Source of the DNA: Diplonema papillatum
Lineage: Eukaryota > Euglenozoa > Diplonemea > Diplonemida > Diplonemidae
DNA length: 64,000 nt
Assembly (NCBI GenBank): GCA_030068145.1
Contig: JAPJBO010000139.1
Span: forward strand, 62,001-126,000
Direction: 5' to 3'
The first letter of the stretch is position 1, and each line of letters begins with the position of its first letter. Below, piece by piece: positions 21,271 to 31,846 of the stretch. Made by a program: the position numbers and the translations under genes. The notes under the pieces were generated by a model. That model did no database searches. It saw nothing but the letters and a program-made list of their open reading frames with translations, and was not told the DNA's origin.

Positions 21271-22874
21271 TTATTCTTTTTCACCGCGGTGTTGTGTCCT
21301 TTGGATGGGGACTTTCGGTCCTGTTCCGGTGCTATCACAACTTTCTGGTTTCATTGTACGTCGCATCCTTCCTTCGTAAGTTAAAAAAAGGGGGGTCGGG
21401 TTTTGTTGTGGCTCGTAACCAACCGCCACGGGGCACTGCTTTACTTAGTGAAAGTGTTTACACCTTCTCAAGGGAGACGATGTAGCCGTTCGAGACGAAC
21501 TTGCGAGGGGGAGGGGGTGGTGAGTGAAAGGTGCAAGCGGGTTTCTGGCCGCCGGAAAACGCAATCAGCATGTTCGCTCAGCCAGGTGCTCGTGCCGGCG
21601 TTCTGTTACATAAGCGCCAGCTTGGAAGGAAATGCTCGACAATAACTGCCAGACAAAGAACAGAAGGGATCCCAAGTGCTATAACTACCGAACCACGTGT
21701 TGAACGGACGTGAGGTCATGCGGGTCTACCCCCAACACGACAAATCACACAAACACAACAGGTCAAAAGTCCTGAGTGAGAAAGCAACACACGGTGGTGT
21801 AAGCGAAGAACAAAAGGGGGTGTGCAGAGATTCCGAGAGGGATGGTTCCAAGAAGCTTCTTCGCACCAATCGTGGTGCGTTTGATTCTCGGTTGTGTACC
21901 GTGTCAGTCGAGCTGACGGTTACTGGCTGTTCCTGGCAACGCAGTGCGGGGCCGTCGGTAATTCTTCGGCGGTTTGTACTAGACGTTTGGCCTCCTTCGT
22001 ACATGCTGAGCAGTTGTAGCGGGTGTTGTTATTTACTACTGCAGTACTGCAGTACTGCACAGATCAGGGTGCGGACCGGATTTTTTCGAAAAGAATTGCG
22101 AGGAAAGTACAGACGAGATTTTCGGCAGTTTTTGTGAGTTATTAATGTGGTTGTTTTTCTGGACGCTCACTTTTCTAGCGTTATTTGTGGATTAGAAGGT
22201 CGGTATTTTAAAGTCTCCGGTTGACCGTAGAGGCTTGGGTATGGCGGGGGGTTGAGAAAAGTAAAAGAGTGCGACTCGTTTCGGGTGTTGTGTCACTCCG
22301 TTGTGAAACCTTGTGAAGTCCCCTAACGCGTTTAGAGGGTGCTTGGGTTTGGGTAGGGTGTGGTCGTTCTGCTGCGGCGTGAAAAGCCAGGAAGTTTCGA
22401 CGCTAATCTTCGACTCTTGATTATGTTCACCGGGTCGCGTGCTCGTCAGGAAGATCCCGGTGCCTGGCTTTTCATCTGGCCGACGTGCGTGCGTCGTCAC
22501 GTGGTCTTTCTGACGGATCAGCTTCATCAAGCATCAACGTAACGAGAACGAAATCGAAGAGGATGGCATACAGATCGACTGAATGATGTATCGTTGCTGA
22601 GCAGCTCGTATGTGGAGGCTAGGGTTGTCTGTTTGCGTTTAATTCGAAGGATTCGCGGGGGGGACTTCGACCTGATACAACCAGAGGAGAAAACCCACTC
22701 ACATCCGAGCAGTAGTTCGGGAGAACAAGCTTGCACCTGCCTCGCCCGAAAAGGTGCGCCGTTCGGGCTGTCTTTATTTGGACCGTTTCGAGTCTTCACT
22801 AGTGAAGGCCAGCTTAGGTCTTGATGAGCTAAGGGTAGGCCTGGTTTGTCAGGCGGCTGCTCGTAGCTCGTCCC
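21271..22874. other. No supported gene
   Basis: It contains a tandem piece of the family B flank (to about 21330), a CTGCAGTACTGCAGTACTG palindrome near 22036, and an 11-bp inverted repeat (GAAAAGCCAGG, 22380-22473). Nothing is recognisable as coding. Confidence 0.45.
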
Positions 22875-23025
22875 AGGACCATCCCCTCTTGATAGACCGT
22901 GATCGACCGAATAATACAGAATGCAGCTCCAGGGACTAGGGATGGACCTGATGGACCGTGGTGGACTGATTAAACAGCGGCAGGCACTTCGATGCAGTTT
23001 CAAGAGATAGGGACGGACCGGCTCA
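22875..23025 (-). mobile_element. MITE family (GGACCGGCTCA ends), copy 1, left end lost
   Basis: It matches the MITE described at 30339-30509 over most of its length. The right inverted end GGACCGGCTCA is present. The left end begins only at GGACCATCCCC. Confidence 0.75.
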
Positions 23026-23054
23026 ATATAAGAAACGCAGGGCGCTTGCCCTGC

Positions 23055-23239
23055 TTATGACTGCGCTCGCTGGAGGAAATGACGGCGGGGGGACATGCCT
23101 AGGAGATACTCGCTCATCTGCTTGCCTTCGAGGAAGATGAACTGGTTGGCGAGGCGCCGGACCGTGTCGTACGGTTGACCTTCTATCCGAACTTCTCGCA
23201 CCGAGTTGGCACCGATGCGCTTCCATCGTTGGTCGAGGT
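23055..23239 (-). CDS. Terminal exon of an unidentified protein (61 codons)
   Basis: After a good acceptor (CACACGCAG, AG at 23240-23241), a phase-1 exon runs to a TAA at 23055. The translation is strongly protein-like: DLDQRWKRIGANSVREVRI, then GQPYDTVRRLANQFIFLEGK and MSEYLLGMSPRR. The 5' neighbour exon was not found; the DNA beyond is a decamer repeat and unrecognised sequence. I do not recognise the family. Confidence 0.5.
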
Positions 23240-23302
23240 CTGCGTGTGAAAGGAAGTGTGGCTTCAACGATCAAGACATATATGAGCCAATTCACCCACC
23301 CC

Positions 23303-23400
23303 CTGATCGAGCGTAATCGAGCGTAATATAGTGTAATCGAGTGTAGTAGAGTGTAATCGAGTGTAGTAGAGTGTAGTCGAGCGTTGTAGAGTGTGATCGA
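23303..23400. repeat. Decamer tandem repeat of the GTAATCGAGT type
   Basis: About nine diverged 10-bp units of GTAATCGAGT or GTAGTAGAGT lie in a row. A related array of GTAATCGAGT units lies at 24774-24836. Confidence 0.8.
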
Positions 23401-24773
23401 AATTGACACTAGTATTTTGGGTTCGACCACTGGTGGAAACCTGGCTGGCCCATGAGCGACCATGTTGACCACTGTCTGGCCCAAGAAGTGCCAAGCACAA
23501 GCATACGAGGGACGGAAACCGCAGGTGTGGGCCTTCACCGTGGTGGAGCCAGGCTAGATTCGGGGTGGCGCCCTGGGAGGGACAGGGACGGGGGTAGTCA
23601 CGCCTTAGTCCCAGGGCCTCTCCCCACCCATCTGTATGTGTTCTCCTGGTCATCGCTACCGCGCTGACCTTTCCCGAGAGCACATGCCCTACAAGAGACA
23701 TGCTTTGCACTCTCTGAATGCCTGATTGACTGTGCTCCGCTTCAGCCGACTGCTTTGGAAGAGGTACTGTGCTCCGTTTGGTGCCGACTGCCCTGCCAGA
23801 GACGTGCTTGCAGACAGAGGTCGGCCGCCGCTACTTTGGTTTTCTCTCGCGTCTTCCCAGCTCCGCCACCTTCCCAGAGGCTTGGGGAGAGCCACGTGCT
23901 CCGGCTGTAAGGGACGAGACCGAGGTGCGACGCTGGCCCCGGTCGCAATCTGTATGTGCCGGCCCGGCCCGATTAGGCCTTTGGAGTACCGCGTGAATGG
24001 CGCGATTGGGCCCACGCGCATGCAGCCTGTCTGCTCGCAGTCACGCCGGCCGGCCCGCAACCGCAACCACATTCGCTTGTGCCCACACACCAGCTCTTCT
24101 TATCGAGCTAGCGATCCAGCTAAGGAGCACAACCGAGGATCCGAGGCGGAATCATGCCCCACAGTGGCCGCACGAGAGCAGACAGCGATGAAGGGTGTGT
24201 CAGCCACCCTAACGGCAGGTTCCTCCCGCAGACGCACTACCCATCGGAATGTGACAGCGCAAGTAGGCTCGATGGAAGCACGAAGTGAAGCAGGATAGAC
24301 GAGCTACGGAGACGAGACGAGTCATGTACCAGGGGCAGGCCGGGACGATGAACCGCATGAAGCCGAAGAAAAAGTTCAAGAACGAAGCAACACCACAAGC
24401 CGCGTGCAGCCAAGCAGACCTCCCGGAACCTACGTGGGCAGTAACGAGGAGCCAACAGATGAGTGTCCACTGAACCCCCTTGCCAATACCCCCAACGACT
24501 AAAAATGGTACCCGAGCCCCTATGCACTCGACAACCTGCTTCCACAAGTCAGTCCGAACTTCCTCGTCCCCTGCTGCACTGCCTGGCTACATCTCTTTTT
24601 CAGACGAATATGCTTCTTTTTGTTCGATATTCGATGATCGTGCTATCAGCATCTTTAGCCCCAGAAGAAGGCTCGATAATAGACACGTTGCATCAGCTAA
24701 TCAGGATTGGCTGAGTGCTGTGTGTTTAATCAATTGTTACAGTACCCCCCCAATTCACCAAAAGCTGATCGAT
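23401..24773. other. No supported gene between two decamer arrays
   Basis: Long frames exist on both strands, including a minus-strand stretch (24209-24547, no ATG) with two hydrophobic spans. None has a supporting domain or clear splice sites. Confidence 0.4.
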
Positions 24774-24836
24774 TGTAATCGATCGTAATCGAGTGTAATC
24801 GAGTGTAATCGACGCGTAATCGAGTGTAATCGAGCT
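24774..24836. repeat. Decamer tandem repeat of the GTAATCGAGT type, second array
   Basis: About six units of GTAATCGAGT with small changes, matching the array at 23303-23400. Confidence 0.8.
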
Positions 24837-25134
24837 CAAGTCGCTTTCAGGGGGGGTAGGTGATTTGGCTCATAATATATGTGTCGGAGAGGTGGAAGGC
24901 TTCGCAATAAATGTGGCTCTTGACCGGACTGCTCATCCAGCTTCATCGGTTGCGCATCGATTAGCTCCTTTTTTACGGCGCTGGGCTATGGCCGTGTTGT
25001 CTTCCGTGAAGCGGCCGAGGTTGATCGTCGCTTCTTCGTCTTCGCTCCCGAGACCGGGTTTCGCACTTCTGTGCCTTCCACTCCGTCTTGACTTCCGGAA
25101 GAAACTGCACCACGCTTACGCGCTTGATGCGGGG

Positions 25135-25200
25135 GGGGGGGGGGGAAATCATATTTTAGTGTTCAGGCAGAATCTTGCCTCTTATGTATGCCATAAAGAG
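25135..25200 (+). repeat. Family B fragment
   Basis: The 5' part of family B follows a run of 16 G: AAATCATATTTTAGTGTTCAG, then GCAGAATCTTGCCTC. Confidence 0.6.
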
Positions 25201-25307
25201 GGGGATTGCAAGAACGTGCTTGGAATGGGTATGTGCTCAACACCGCACGGGTCCCGTCTGCGCCGTGTTTAGGTCCTTTAAGTCATGGACACATAAAGGG
25301 GGGGGGG

Positions 25308-25335
25308 CGAATAATAACACCTGTGTTATTATTCG
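25308..25335. repeat. Perfect 13-bp hairpin
   Basis: CGAATAATAACAC, then CT, then the exact complement. It follows a G run after ACATAAAGG, a composition like the ends of TIR element 4, but I found no partner end. Confidence 0.85.
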
Positions 25336-25440
25336 ATTTGCCGAATACTCAAAAAAGTTCCGGGTAGCCGAAGAGTAGCAGGATCAAATAGTGGCAGTGT
25401 TTTTAGACAACCAGAGGTGTGCCAAATACCCCTCCCTTTA

Positions 25441-25462
25441 GCATCAAGTCTTCTTCGAAGAA
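25441..25462 (+). repeat. Family B fragment at gene end
   Basis: GCATCAAGTCTTCTTCGAAG is the core of family B, directly beyond the stop codon of the 25468-26439 gene. Confidence 0.7.
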
Positions 25463-25467
25463 AAATG

Positions 25468-26439
25468 TCAACCCGAAACCCCCCAGGTGTGGGACATACT
25501 CTGGTAAAGGATGTCGTCGGGTAGCTCGCCGATGGCGCCGAAGGCTTCCGGCCTGCAGCAGGGGCAGGGGGGCACCGACGACGGGCCGTGCGCGCAGAAC
25601 GCGCGCCGGTAGTCCAGCTTGTGCTTGAGGTGCTCCCTCTCGAGCCGCCGAGCCTCGGCGACGAGCACCTTGACGAGCACGACGTTGTCGGCGAGCGACG
25701 AGAGGTGGGCCGAGCGGCGCATGCCCTGGCAGTGGTCCTCCCACTGGTCGCAGAGGTCGTTCTTGACCAGCAAGAACGAGTGTGCCGGGTTCCACGGCAC
25801 CGAGCCGTCGGCGAACGCCCGCTGCCGCACCAGTTCAGGGGGAAAGTAGTCGTGCGAGGTGTACAGGGGCGACGGCGGGAACTTCGCGAGCATCTCCATC
25901 TCGCAAAGGTACTCAGCGTGCTGGATCACGCGCAGCTGCTCCGCCTCGCAGTGCACCTTAGGGTCGTACGCGCAAGTCACCACGGGGGTGAACTCTGCGT
26001 CGAAATCTTCGCTGTTGTAGCTGGCGTCGAACCCTATGGACAGCAACTGGTTGCGTTCCATGGCGAGCTGCATGTCATCGTCGTCGTCGTCGTTGTCTTC
26101 GGACGAGACGTCTTGTTCAGCCGCGTGCTTGGGGCTGCTCGGCGTGTATTGGAGCCCGTCTTCGTCCTCTTCTTCTTCCTCTTCTTCTTCGGCCGCTCTG
26201 CAGTCGGTGTCGGCGTGGCCGAGGGACCCGTAGCGGTCCAATTTCGTCTCGTCGTCTTCGCTCGACTCCCGCTCGCTCCCCGGCGGGAGCGTTTCTTCGA
26301 GCACGCTGTTTTCGCTCGACGAGAGCGCCGAGTGGCACAGGCAGCCCGCGGCGTCCTCCTCCGGAGCCGCCTCCGCCTCGACGCACACCGCTTGCGCCGC
26401 GCACGCCGGCGGCCCCGCGCTGCTGGGCACGCCGTCCAT
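25468..26439 (-). CDS. Uncharacterised acidic protein (323 aa)
   Basis: A continuous minus-strand frame. I take the ATG at 26439 because the frame further upstream runs through a T31 tract and would encode polylysine. I do not recognise the family. Residues 1-60 are low complexity. Residues about 85-110 hold a run of glutamates, and residues 125-140 a run of aspartates. Residues 140-300 look globular, with motifs such as QLLSIGFDASYNSEDFD and HSFLLVKNDLCDQWEDH, then a helix rich in K, R and E. Near the C-terminus is a cysteine cluster (VPPCPCCRPEAF), possibly metal-binding. The stop codon lies six bases from a family B fragment (25441-25462), so the 3' end may have been replaced or trimmed by that repeat. 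An intron near the end is an alternative. Confidence 0.75.
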   Translation of the reverse strand: MDGVPSSAGPPACAAQAVCVEAEAAPEEDAAGCLCHSALSSSENSVLEETLPPGSERESSEDDETKLDRYGSLGHADTDCRAAEEEEEEEEDEDGLQYTPSSPKHAAEQDVSSEDNDDDDDDMQLAMERNQLLSIGFDASYNSEDFDAEFTPVVTCAYDPKVHCEAEQLRVIQHAEYLCEMEMLAKFPPSPLYTSHDYFPPELVRQRAFADGSVPWNPAHSFLLVKNDLCDQWEDHCQGMRRSAHLSSLADNVVLVKVLVAEARRLEREHLKHKLDYRRAFCAHGPSSVPPCPCCRPEAFGAIGELPDDILYQSMSHTWGVSG

Positions 26440-26550
26440 CGACCCGGCGAAAAACAAAGGGTCCCACCCCTCCCCCTTCGGTGCTACGCCCAGTCGGCCC
26501 CCGTTTTTTTTCGGGTTGAACCACCGGCGATACTCGCTCGGTCGGTTACC

Positions 26551-26551
<1 letters not shown>

Positions 26552-26582
<31 letters not shown>
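26552..26582. repeat. T31 homopolymer
   Basis: A run of 31 T on the plus strand lies about 110 bp upstream of the start of the 25468-26439 gene. The exact length may be uncertain. Confidence 0.85.
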
Positions 26583-26583
<1 letters not shown>

Positions 26584-27795
26584 TGTTTCCGGCAATGTTA
26601 TGTTTTATCGTCTTCTTCTACGTTTTACTTTCTTTGTTATGTTTATCGTCTTCTTCTACGTTCTACTTTCTTTGTTCTTTCGGTGTTCAGTGACTGTTTC
26701 ACCGTCCTGTGGGTGCTTTTTTCTTGCTGGCTCGTTAGGGCCGGGGTTTTACACAGGAGCTTCCGTTGTCAGGTGCTCGATCCTCACGACGCACGTCTAG
26801 TAAGAGATTGCATTAGTACTATCGTCGGCCTGACAATCACACTAATTCAACAAATTTACTGTCGTCCCTCGGGACTACTGACAGGCTTTCAACCACCCTG
26901 AGCAGCGCACTGTTCGATCCTCATCACGACGCGAGTTCAAAAGGTTTCCAATTCTCTTCAAGACAAGCAGTGGGAAGGCTCTCACACTCGTTTAATGCGG
27001 GTGTAGTGCGCGTGCAGCTGCAACGGGGCACCAAACCGGTCCCCTGTCCTCTGGAACTGCGTCGAATTGCCATTGTCTGGCACTGCCTATCTCGATCTAT
27101 CAGGCGCATCCACCCTATTCCCTGGTGCTGTCAACCAAGGTGCTCGTTTGCCTTTTTTCGCTTGCGCCCAATGACACTGAAGCAGAAATACACGGCAGAT
27201 GCTGGAACAGCTGTTGTTTTGATGAGATTGTTGGGGCTAGGCTCGAGGAACTGCAGCCCTCAGTCCGTGGACATGCACTGCGATCGCACTGCTCGGCAGA
27301 ACTGCTGCGGTTATTCGCGAACACCTGGAAGTATCCTGCGATGCTTGCCCAGCTGCTGAGTTGGCTGCGCCCGGCTTGTTGCTGCAGCCCCATCCAGCCG
27401 CAGTGTACCGAAAAGGCTCATGCAGCACCGTGTGATCCGCAGGTGCACTGAGAGTGGCCACAGCCAAACACCCGCTTGTCGGTGTAGCTTGCGCTCTCAC
27501 CCAAGGTGCAATTAAGGGTAGCTAGAGGGTGCCTACGCACCTGTTGACTGAACTCGTCGGGAAGAGGGATCCTACCCCGTGTACAGTAACCCCGTTCCGA
27601 AGGTAGGGCTTTCCCTTCTGCAGCAAGGGGCCAAGCATGGCTCTTGCAATCAAGGGCAGCTACAGCCGGCACCGCTTGTCGAAAGCTTCTGCCAAACTGG
27701 TGCCGTGTCGGCGAGCGACGTCGAAGGAGGGGCAGGGGTCACGGGAACGCCTGCAACACCCCGCATCGAACAGTCGGTTCTGTTTGTTCAGTGAA
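26583..27795. other. No supported gene; degraded MITE piece
   Basis: Positions 27090-27135 resemble the MITE interior (CTATCAGGCGCATCC and CCCTGGTGCTG). Other frames on both strands are not convincing. Confidence 0.45.
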
Positions 27796-28060
27796 GCCGC
27801 CTCTTCCGGCTCTTCTTGTTCAGTGGCGCCGCCCTTTCCGGTCTTCTTGTTCAATGACGCCGATCTTCTTGCTCAATGAGCCGCCTCTTCCGGATCTTCT
27901 TGTTCAATGACGCCGATCTTCTGGCTCAATGAGCCGCCTCTTCCGAATCTTCTTGTTCAATGACGCCGATCTTCTTGTTCAATGAGCCGCCTCTTCCGGA
28001 TCTTCTTGTTCAATGACGCCGATCTTCTTGTTCAATGAAGCCGCCTCTTCCGGCTCTTCT
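27796..28060. repeat. 53-bp minisatellite grown from the end of a coding region
   Basis: Units containing ATGACGCCGATCTTCTTG recur at 27854, 27907, 27960 and 28014 (spacing 53-54 bp), alternating with GAGCCGCCTCTTCCGGAT. The last part overlaps the final codons and stop of the 28032-28955 gene, so the array seems to have amplified that gene's 3' terminus downstream. Confidence 0.85.
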
Positions 28061-28955
28061 TGTTCCTGGAGAAGGTACTGGACAGCTCCGCGCACTGCCT
28101 GCACAACTCGCCGGCGGACTCATCGGAGACGGCGAGGGGGCTCCCGGGGGGAAGGGACTCGAACCACGCGATCGAAGCCTGCAAAAGAGCCTCCATATCA
28201 ACCGAGTCCGCCAGCGACGACGCCGAGAGCAACGCGTGCACCGTCACGTGGCCGATCGGGTTCGGGATGCCGGACAGGTACGTCGCCGTGTGCGCGTGCA
28301 GGCATTTCACGCGGTCTGGCACTGACACGCCGGGGTTGCCGTGCCTTCTGTTCGGGCCTTCTTGCAGGTGCATCGAGTCGAAGCTCGCCGCTTCGGTGGC
28401 GGGCAGGTACCCGAGGACGAACGCCTCGTAGGCCCGGTGCGACGCGAAGAGTAGCTCCCTCGCCTTCTCGCTGCGGTCGACCCACGCCTGCAGCACCGCT
28501 ACCCCGTTCTGCCGCTCCAGGCGGGCCACCGCCTTGGTCACGCAGTCGCAGACCAGCCACAGCACGGTTGCCCCGACAGCACCGCCTCTCCCGCCCTTCG
28601 CCGCTTCGGCGCCGGTGACAGTGGGGTGGCCTTCCCCGCCGCAGGTCCGGATCGTGTTCTTTGCCCTGGCGCTGCCCGTGGTGCAGGGTTCTTCTGTTTC
28701 GTGCTCGCCACCGGCTTTGCCGAGCGGTGCCGCCGCCGGCGCAGCCTTGTCCTCGGAGGCGGCGGCCGGGTGGTTCTGCAGGCCGCCCGTCCGGGCTCCG
28801 GTTTTGATGCTTTCTCCGTCTCCCGCGTCGGGGGTCGGCACGCGCTCGCCTGCTTCCCCCCCTCCGCCGGTTCGAGCAGCGCTCGCCGAACTCTCGCCGC
28901 AATCCGGGGCACCTCCAGCGGAGGGCAGCTCCGGCACGGGCTCACTGGTGGCCAT
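28032..28955 (-). CDS. Uncharacterised protein with disordered N-terminus (307 aa)
   Basis: A continuous minus-strand frame from an ATG at 28955 to a TGA at 28032. I do not recognise the family. Residues 1-120 are low complexity, rich in G, A, E and T. Residues about 125-290 are well mixed and look helical, with cysteines in WLVCDCVTKAVARLERQNG, the stretch ARELLFASHRAYEAFVLGYL, and LCRQCAELSSTF. The C-terminus is basic, RNKKSRKRRLH, which could be a nuclear signal. Third positions are strongly G or C. The 3' end is the seed of a minisatellite, and 5' fragments of the gene are duplicated upstream, which supports it as a real transcribed or once-functional unit. Confidence 0.75.
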   Translation of the reverse strand: MATSEPVPELPSAGGAPDCGESSASAARTGGGGEAGERVPTPDAGDGESIKTGARTGGLQNHPAAASEDKAAPAAAPLGKAGGEHETEEPCTTGSARAKNTIRTCGGEGHPTVTGAEAAKGGRGGAVGATVLWLVCDCVTKAVARLERQNGVAVLQAWVDRSEKARELLFASHRAYEAFVLGYLPATEAASFDSMHLQEGPNRRHGNPGVSVPDRVKCLHAHTATYLSGIPNPIGHVTVHALLSASSLADSVDMEALLQASIAWFESLPPGSPLAVSDESAGELCRQCAELSSTFSRNKKSRKRRLH

Positions 28956-29264
28956 CCTCCACGTAGTCGGCCCGCCGCGCTTGTATAATGGGGTGGGGAG
29001 GGAGGGTGACGGTTGCCTGCCCTGTTTTAGGACCCCCCTTACGCCCTGCCTCTCAACCCCCCCTCCTCCTATGTTCTCCCTGCAATTCTTGCTCCAGCCT
29101 GTGTATCACGGAGCGTGGTAAGCGTGAGAGAGAGACAAGTTAGAGTGCAGGGACCACCTCTCCGCGGAGTATCCGGTCGCCCCACCACTGTGGCATCCCT
29201 GCCACAGCCTCAAGTATTTCTCCTGCCCGACTAGGGTGGGGTGCACGAAGGTTCGGTGTGTGTG

Positions 29265-30275
29265 CGCAGCCTTGTCTTCGGAGGCGGCGGCCGGGTGGTT
29301 CTGCAGGCCGCGGGCGGGCTTCGCCGGGGCTCTGGGTCTCTCTCCAGCAGCGTGGCGGCAAGTCGGGCGACGGTGCACCCGACGTCCCGCATTGGTTACC
29401 AAAAACGTTGTCAGAGTGAATCGCTTTTTGAGAAAAATCCGGGGTTCCAAACAAATAAGTGTCTCTACTTTCAAACGGGTAGTAGTAATTGACGAATTGA
29501 CCCTGGCGCTCCAAGCCGCGGGAGCCGCTCCGGCAGCGCGGGGGGTGAGTACCCCCGCACTTAGCTGCAGGCGCCGGAAAAGCATACATTAGCCTAACCA
29601 CCACCTTTCTCTTCACGAATTCGGCCATGTTGGCAATGATGAAACATGTCGCCCTCGCTCTTTGCCACTGAGTCAGCCGTGCGGCCGTGCGCTTGTTCTG
29701 AAATTTAGCGGGCACGCGCCGTCGGCGGGGAACCGCCTCTCCAGCAGCGTGGCGGCAAGTCGGGCGACGGTGCACCCGACGCCCCGCATTGGTTACCAAT
29801 ACGTTGGCTTTTTGAGAATCCGGGGTTCCAAAAAATAGGTATCGCTACTGTTGGAGTGTACGACCCTCCCCTGAAAATTTAACACTTCGCAGTCTGTCTG
29901 ACGCCAGAGACTCCTGAGCAGATGTTGCTAGGGGTTCGATGCTTTCTCCGTCTTTCTCCGCGTTGGGGCCTGGGGCGCGCTCGCCTGCTTCCTCTCCTCC
30001 ACCGGTCTCGCAGCAATCCGGGGTTCCAAAAAATAGGTATCTCTACTGTTGGAGTGTATGACCCTCCCCTGAAAATTTCACACTTCGCAGTCTGTCTGAC
30101 GCCAGAGACTCCTGAGCAGATGTTGCTAGGGGTTCGATGCTTTCTCCGTCTTTCTCCGCGTTGGGGCCTGGGGCGCGCTCACCTGCTTCCTCTCCTCCGC
30201 CGGTCTCGCAGCAATCCGGGGCACCTCCAGCGGAGGGCAGCTCCGGCACGGACTCACTGGCGGCCATCCTTCACT
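29265..30275 (-). pseudogene. Decayed repeated copies of the 5' part of the 28032-28955 gene
   Basis: Positions 29270-29330 match coding positions near 28735-28795. Positions 30130-30270 match the first codons and start region (28810-28955), and 29930-30015 match the same part again. Two of the copies sit in a tandem unit of 198 bp (GGGGTTCCAAAAAATAGGT at 29822 and 30020). A different block (CAGCAGCGTGGCGGCAAGTC) is also doubled at 29345 and 29735. None can encode the full protein. Confidence 0.75.
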
Positions 30276-30338
30276 TAGTCGGCCGGCCGCGCGGTGGGGA
30301 GGGAGGGTGACGGTTGCCTGCCCTGTTTTAGGGTACCC

Positions 30339-30509
30339 TGAGCCGGTTCATCCCCTCTTGATAGACTGTGATAGACCGAAGACTACAGCACCGGGCAATT
30401 CGATGCAGCTCCAGGGACTAGAGATGGACCTGATAGACCATGATGGACCGTAAATTCACTGTGATAAACAGCGGCAGGCAGTTTCAAGAGATAGGGACGG
30501 ACCGGCTCA
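30339..30509 (-). mobile_element. MITE family, copy 2, with 7-bp target duplication
   Basis: The element is 171 bp. The ends TGAGCCGGTTCATCCCCTCT and GGGACGGACCGGCTCA are inverted copies. It is flanked on both sides by GGTACCC, an apparent 7-bp target-site duplication. It has no coding capacity. The positions after it, up to 30885, show no gene. Confidence 0.85.
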
Positions 30510-30885
30510 GGTACCCTCCCCGCACGCCCCCGCCTCGATTCATGCTCCAGCCTGATAACGGAGCGTGGTACTGATGCAAATTCCAACTGCATTGTAAACT
30601 TGCTGCAACGTAAGCCCCTGTTAAAACTGCGATTCTCGTTCGTCGAACGGTCAGCCTGGCAAAACATTCCACAGCCCATTGTATATGCCTCCACACAATC
30701 CATCGAGAAAGGAACACACTCAGGTGCTCCTTCTCGCTTTTGGGGTGTCGAGAGACCCGCTACAACGACACGCCCGCTTAGTTGAGGGTCGAGATCCGGC
30801 TGGCTAACGGAAACCTGACAAAACACTCCACCAACCAGGAGCGGCCATGCACCAAGGCGCCACCTCCCAACTAGGTGGCGATTTC

Positions 30886-31268
30886 GGATGCTGGAATTAC
30901 CGCCCTCCTATGCATATGGTGTACGCGTAAGCGCTTTCATCCCGATGAAGAGATTACTTGCAAGGCACCATTACCACCGTTCATAGAGCACAGGTCTTGA
31001 TGCGAGGGGTTGATCCCAGCCTTCTGAATACCAGCAGTACGCTGATGCCCAGCAAACTGGGCCACCTTGCAACCTGAGCTCTGGATCCAACTACGAGCTT
31101 TTTAACAGCAACAGCATTCATATACGCTATTGGTGCTGGAATTACCGCGGGTGCTGGCACCAGACTTGTCCACCAAATGTGTTCATCGACAGGTTTAGAT
31201 ATCATCCATTGCTTCTCGTACTAAGTACGCGTCGAGGCCATCCTCAGATGTGGTAGCCGTTTCTCAGG
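30886..31268 (-). pseudogene. Rearranged SSU rRNA fragment
   Basis: On the minus strand it runs from CCTGAGAAACGGCTACCACA through the 530 loop (GTGCCAGCACCCGCGGTAA) and AAAAAGCTCGTAGTTGGATC into variable region 4. A stretch of about 55 nt that is present in the 56075-56321 copy (around CAGCAGGTACGCAAATTGCC) is deleted. GCTGGAATTACCG is duplicated at the far end. It is an internal piece of the gene, not a whole gene. Confidence 0.9.
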
Positions 31269-31846
31269 CGCATTCGGGTTTTACACGCTCTTTTTCGCTC
31301 GCTTTCGTTGATTCATAAGATCTCTGTTTCGTGTGTACATATTTGGATTGGGTGGTTGCGCCGTCGGCGCTTCAATCTTTTATTAAGAGAGATCGCTCAG
31401 GTTGTTCTCAGTCGATTTCAGTGTGTGAGGTCCCGACCTCTGCGTGTTTGCGATTCGTTCGCAACACTAACAGTTCGTCTGCCTAGGAGCACTGGACTTC
31501 AGTGTGTGGGGGTCCCAACTTCACCTTTTCGCTTTCGGGATGATTCATCCGAGCACGCTGTCTCAAGCTCTTGAGTCCGCGCAGCCGAAGAAGAAGAACA
31601 GGAAACGGGAGGCTGCTTCGAAAGAAATGACCTGATCCCTTCTCACGCTCCCCCTGACGAGGAGAGGATACATCTTCAATAAGTTTCCCCTAATTCCGTG
31701 TTGTTTTTTTCTCTCAAAGGAGCAGAAGAAAAAAAGAGCACCGCCGCCGGGCGGGCGCCGGCGCGTGCGTCGACTGGGCAAACACCGACATGAAAAAGAT
31801 TAGCGTGGGAGTTGGTGGAGGGAGGAGTCTCCCCCTCTTCTCGCTC
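31269..31846. other. No supported gene; 3' flank of RPL13A
   Basis: I see only short frames and no named repeat between the rRNA fragment and the RPL13A stop codon. Confidence 0.5.
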
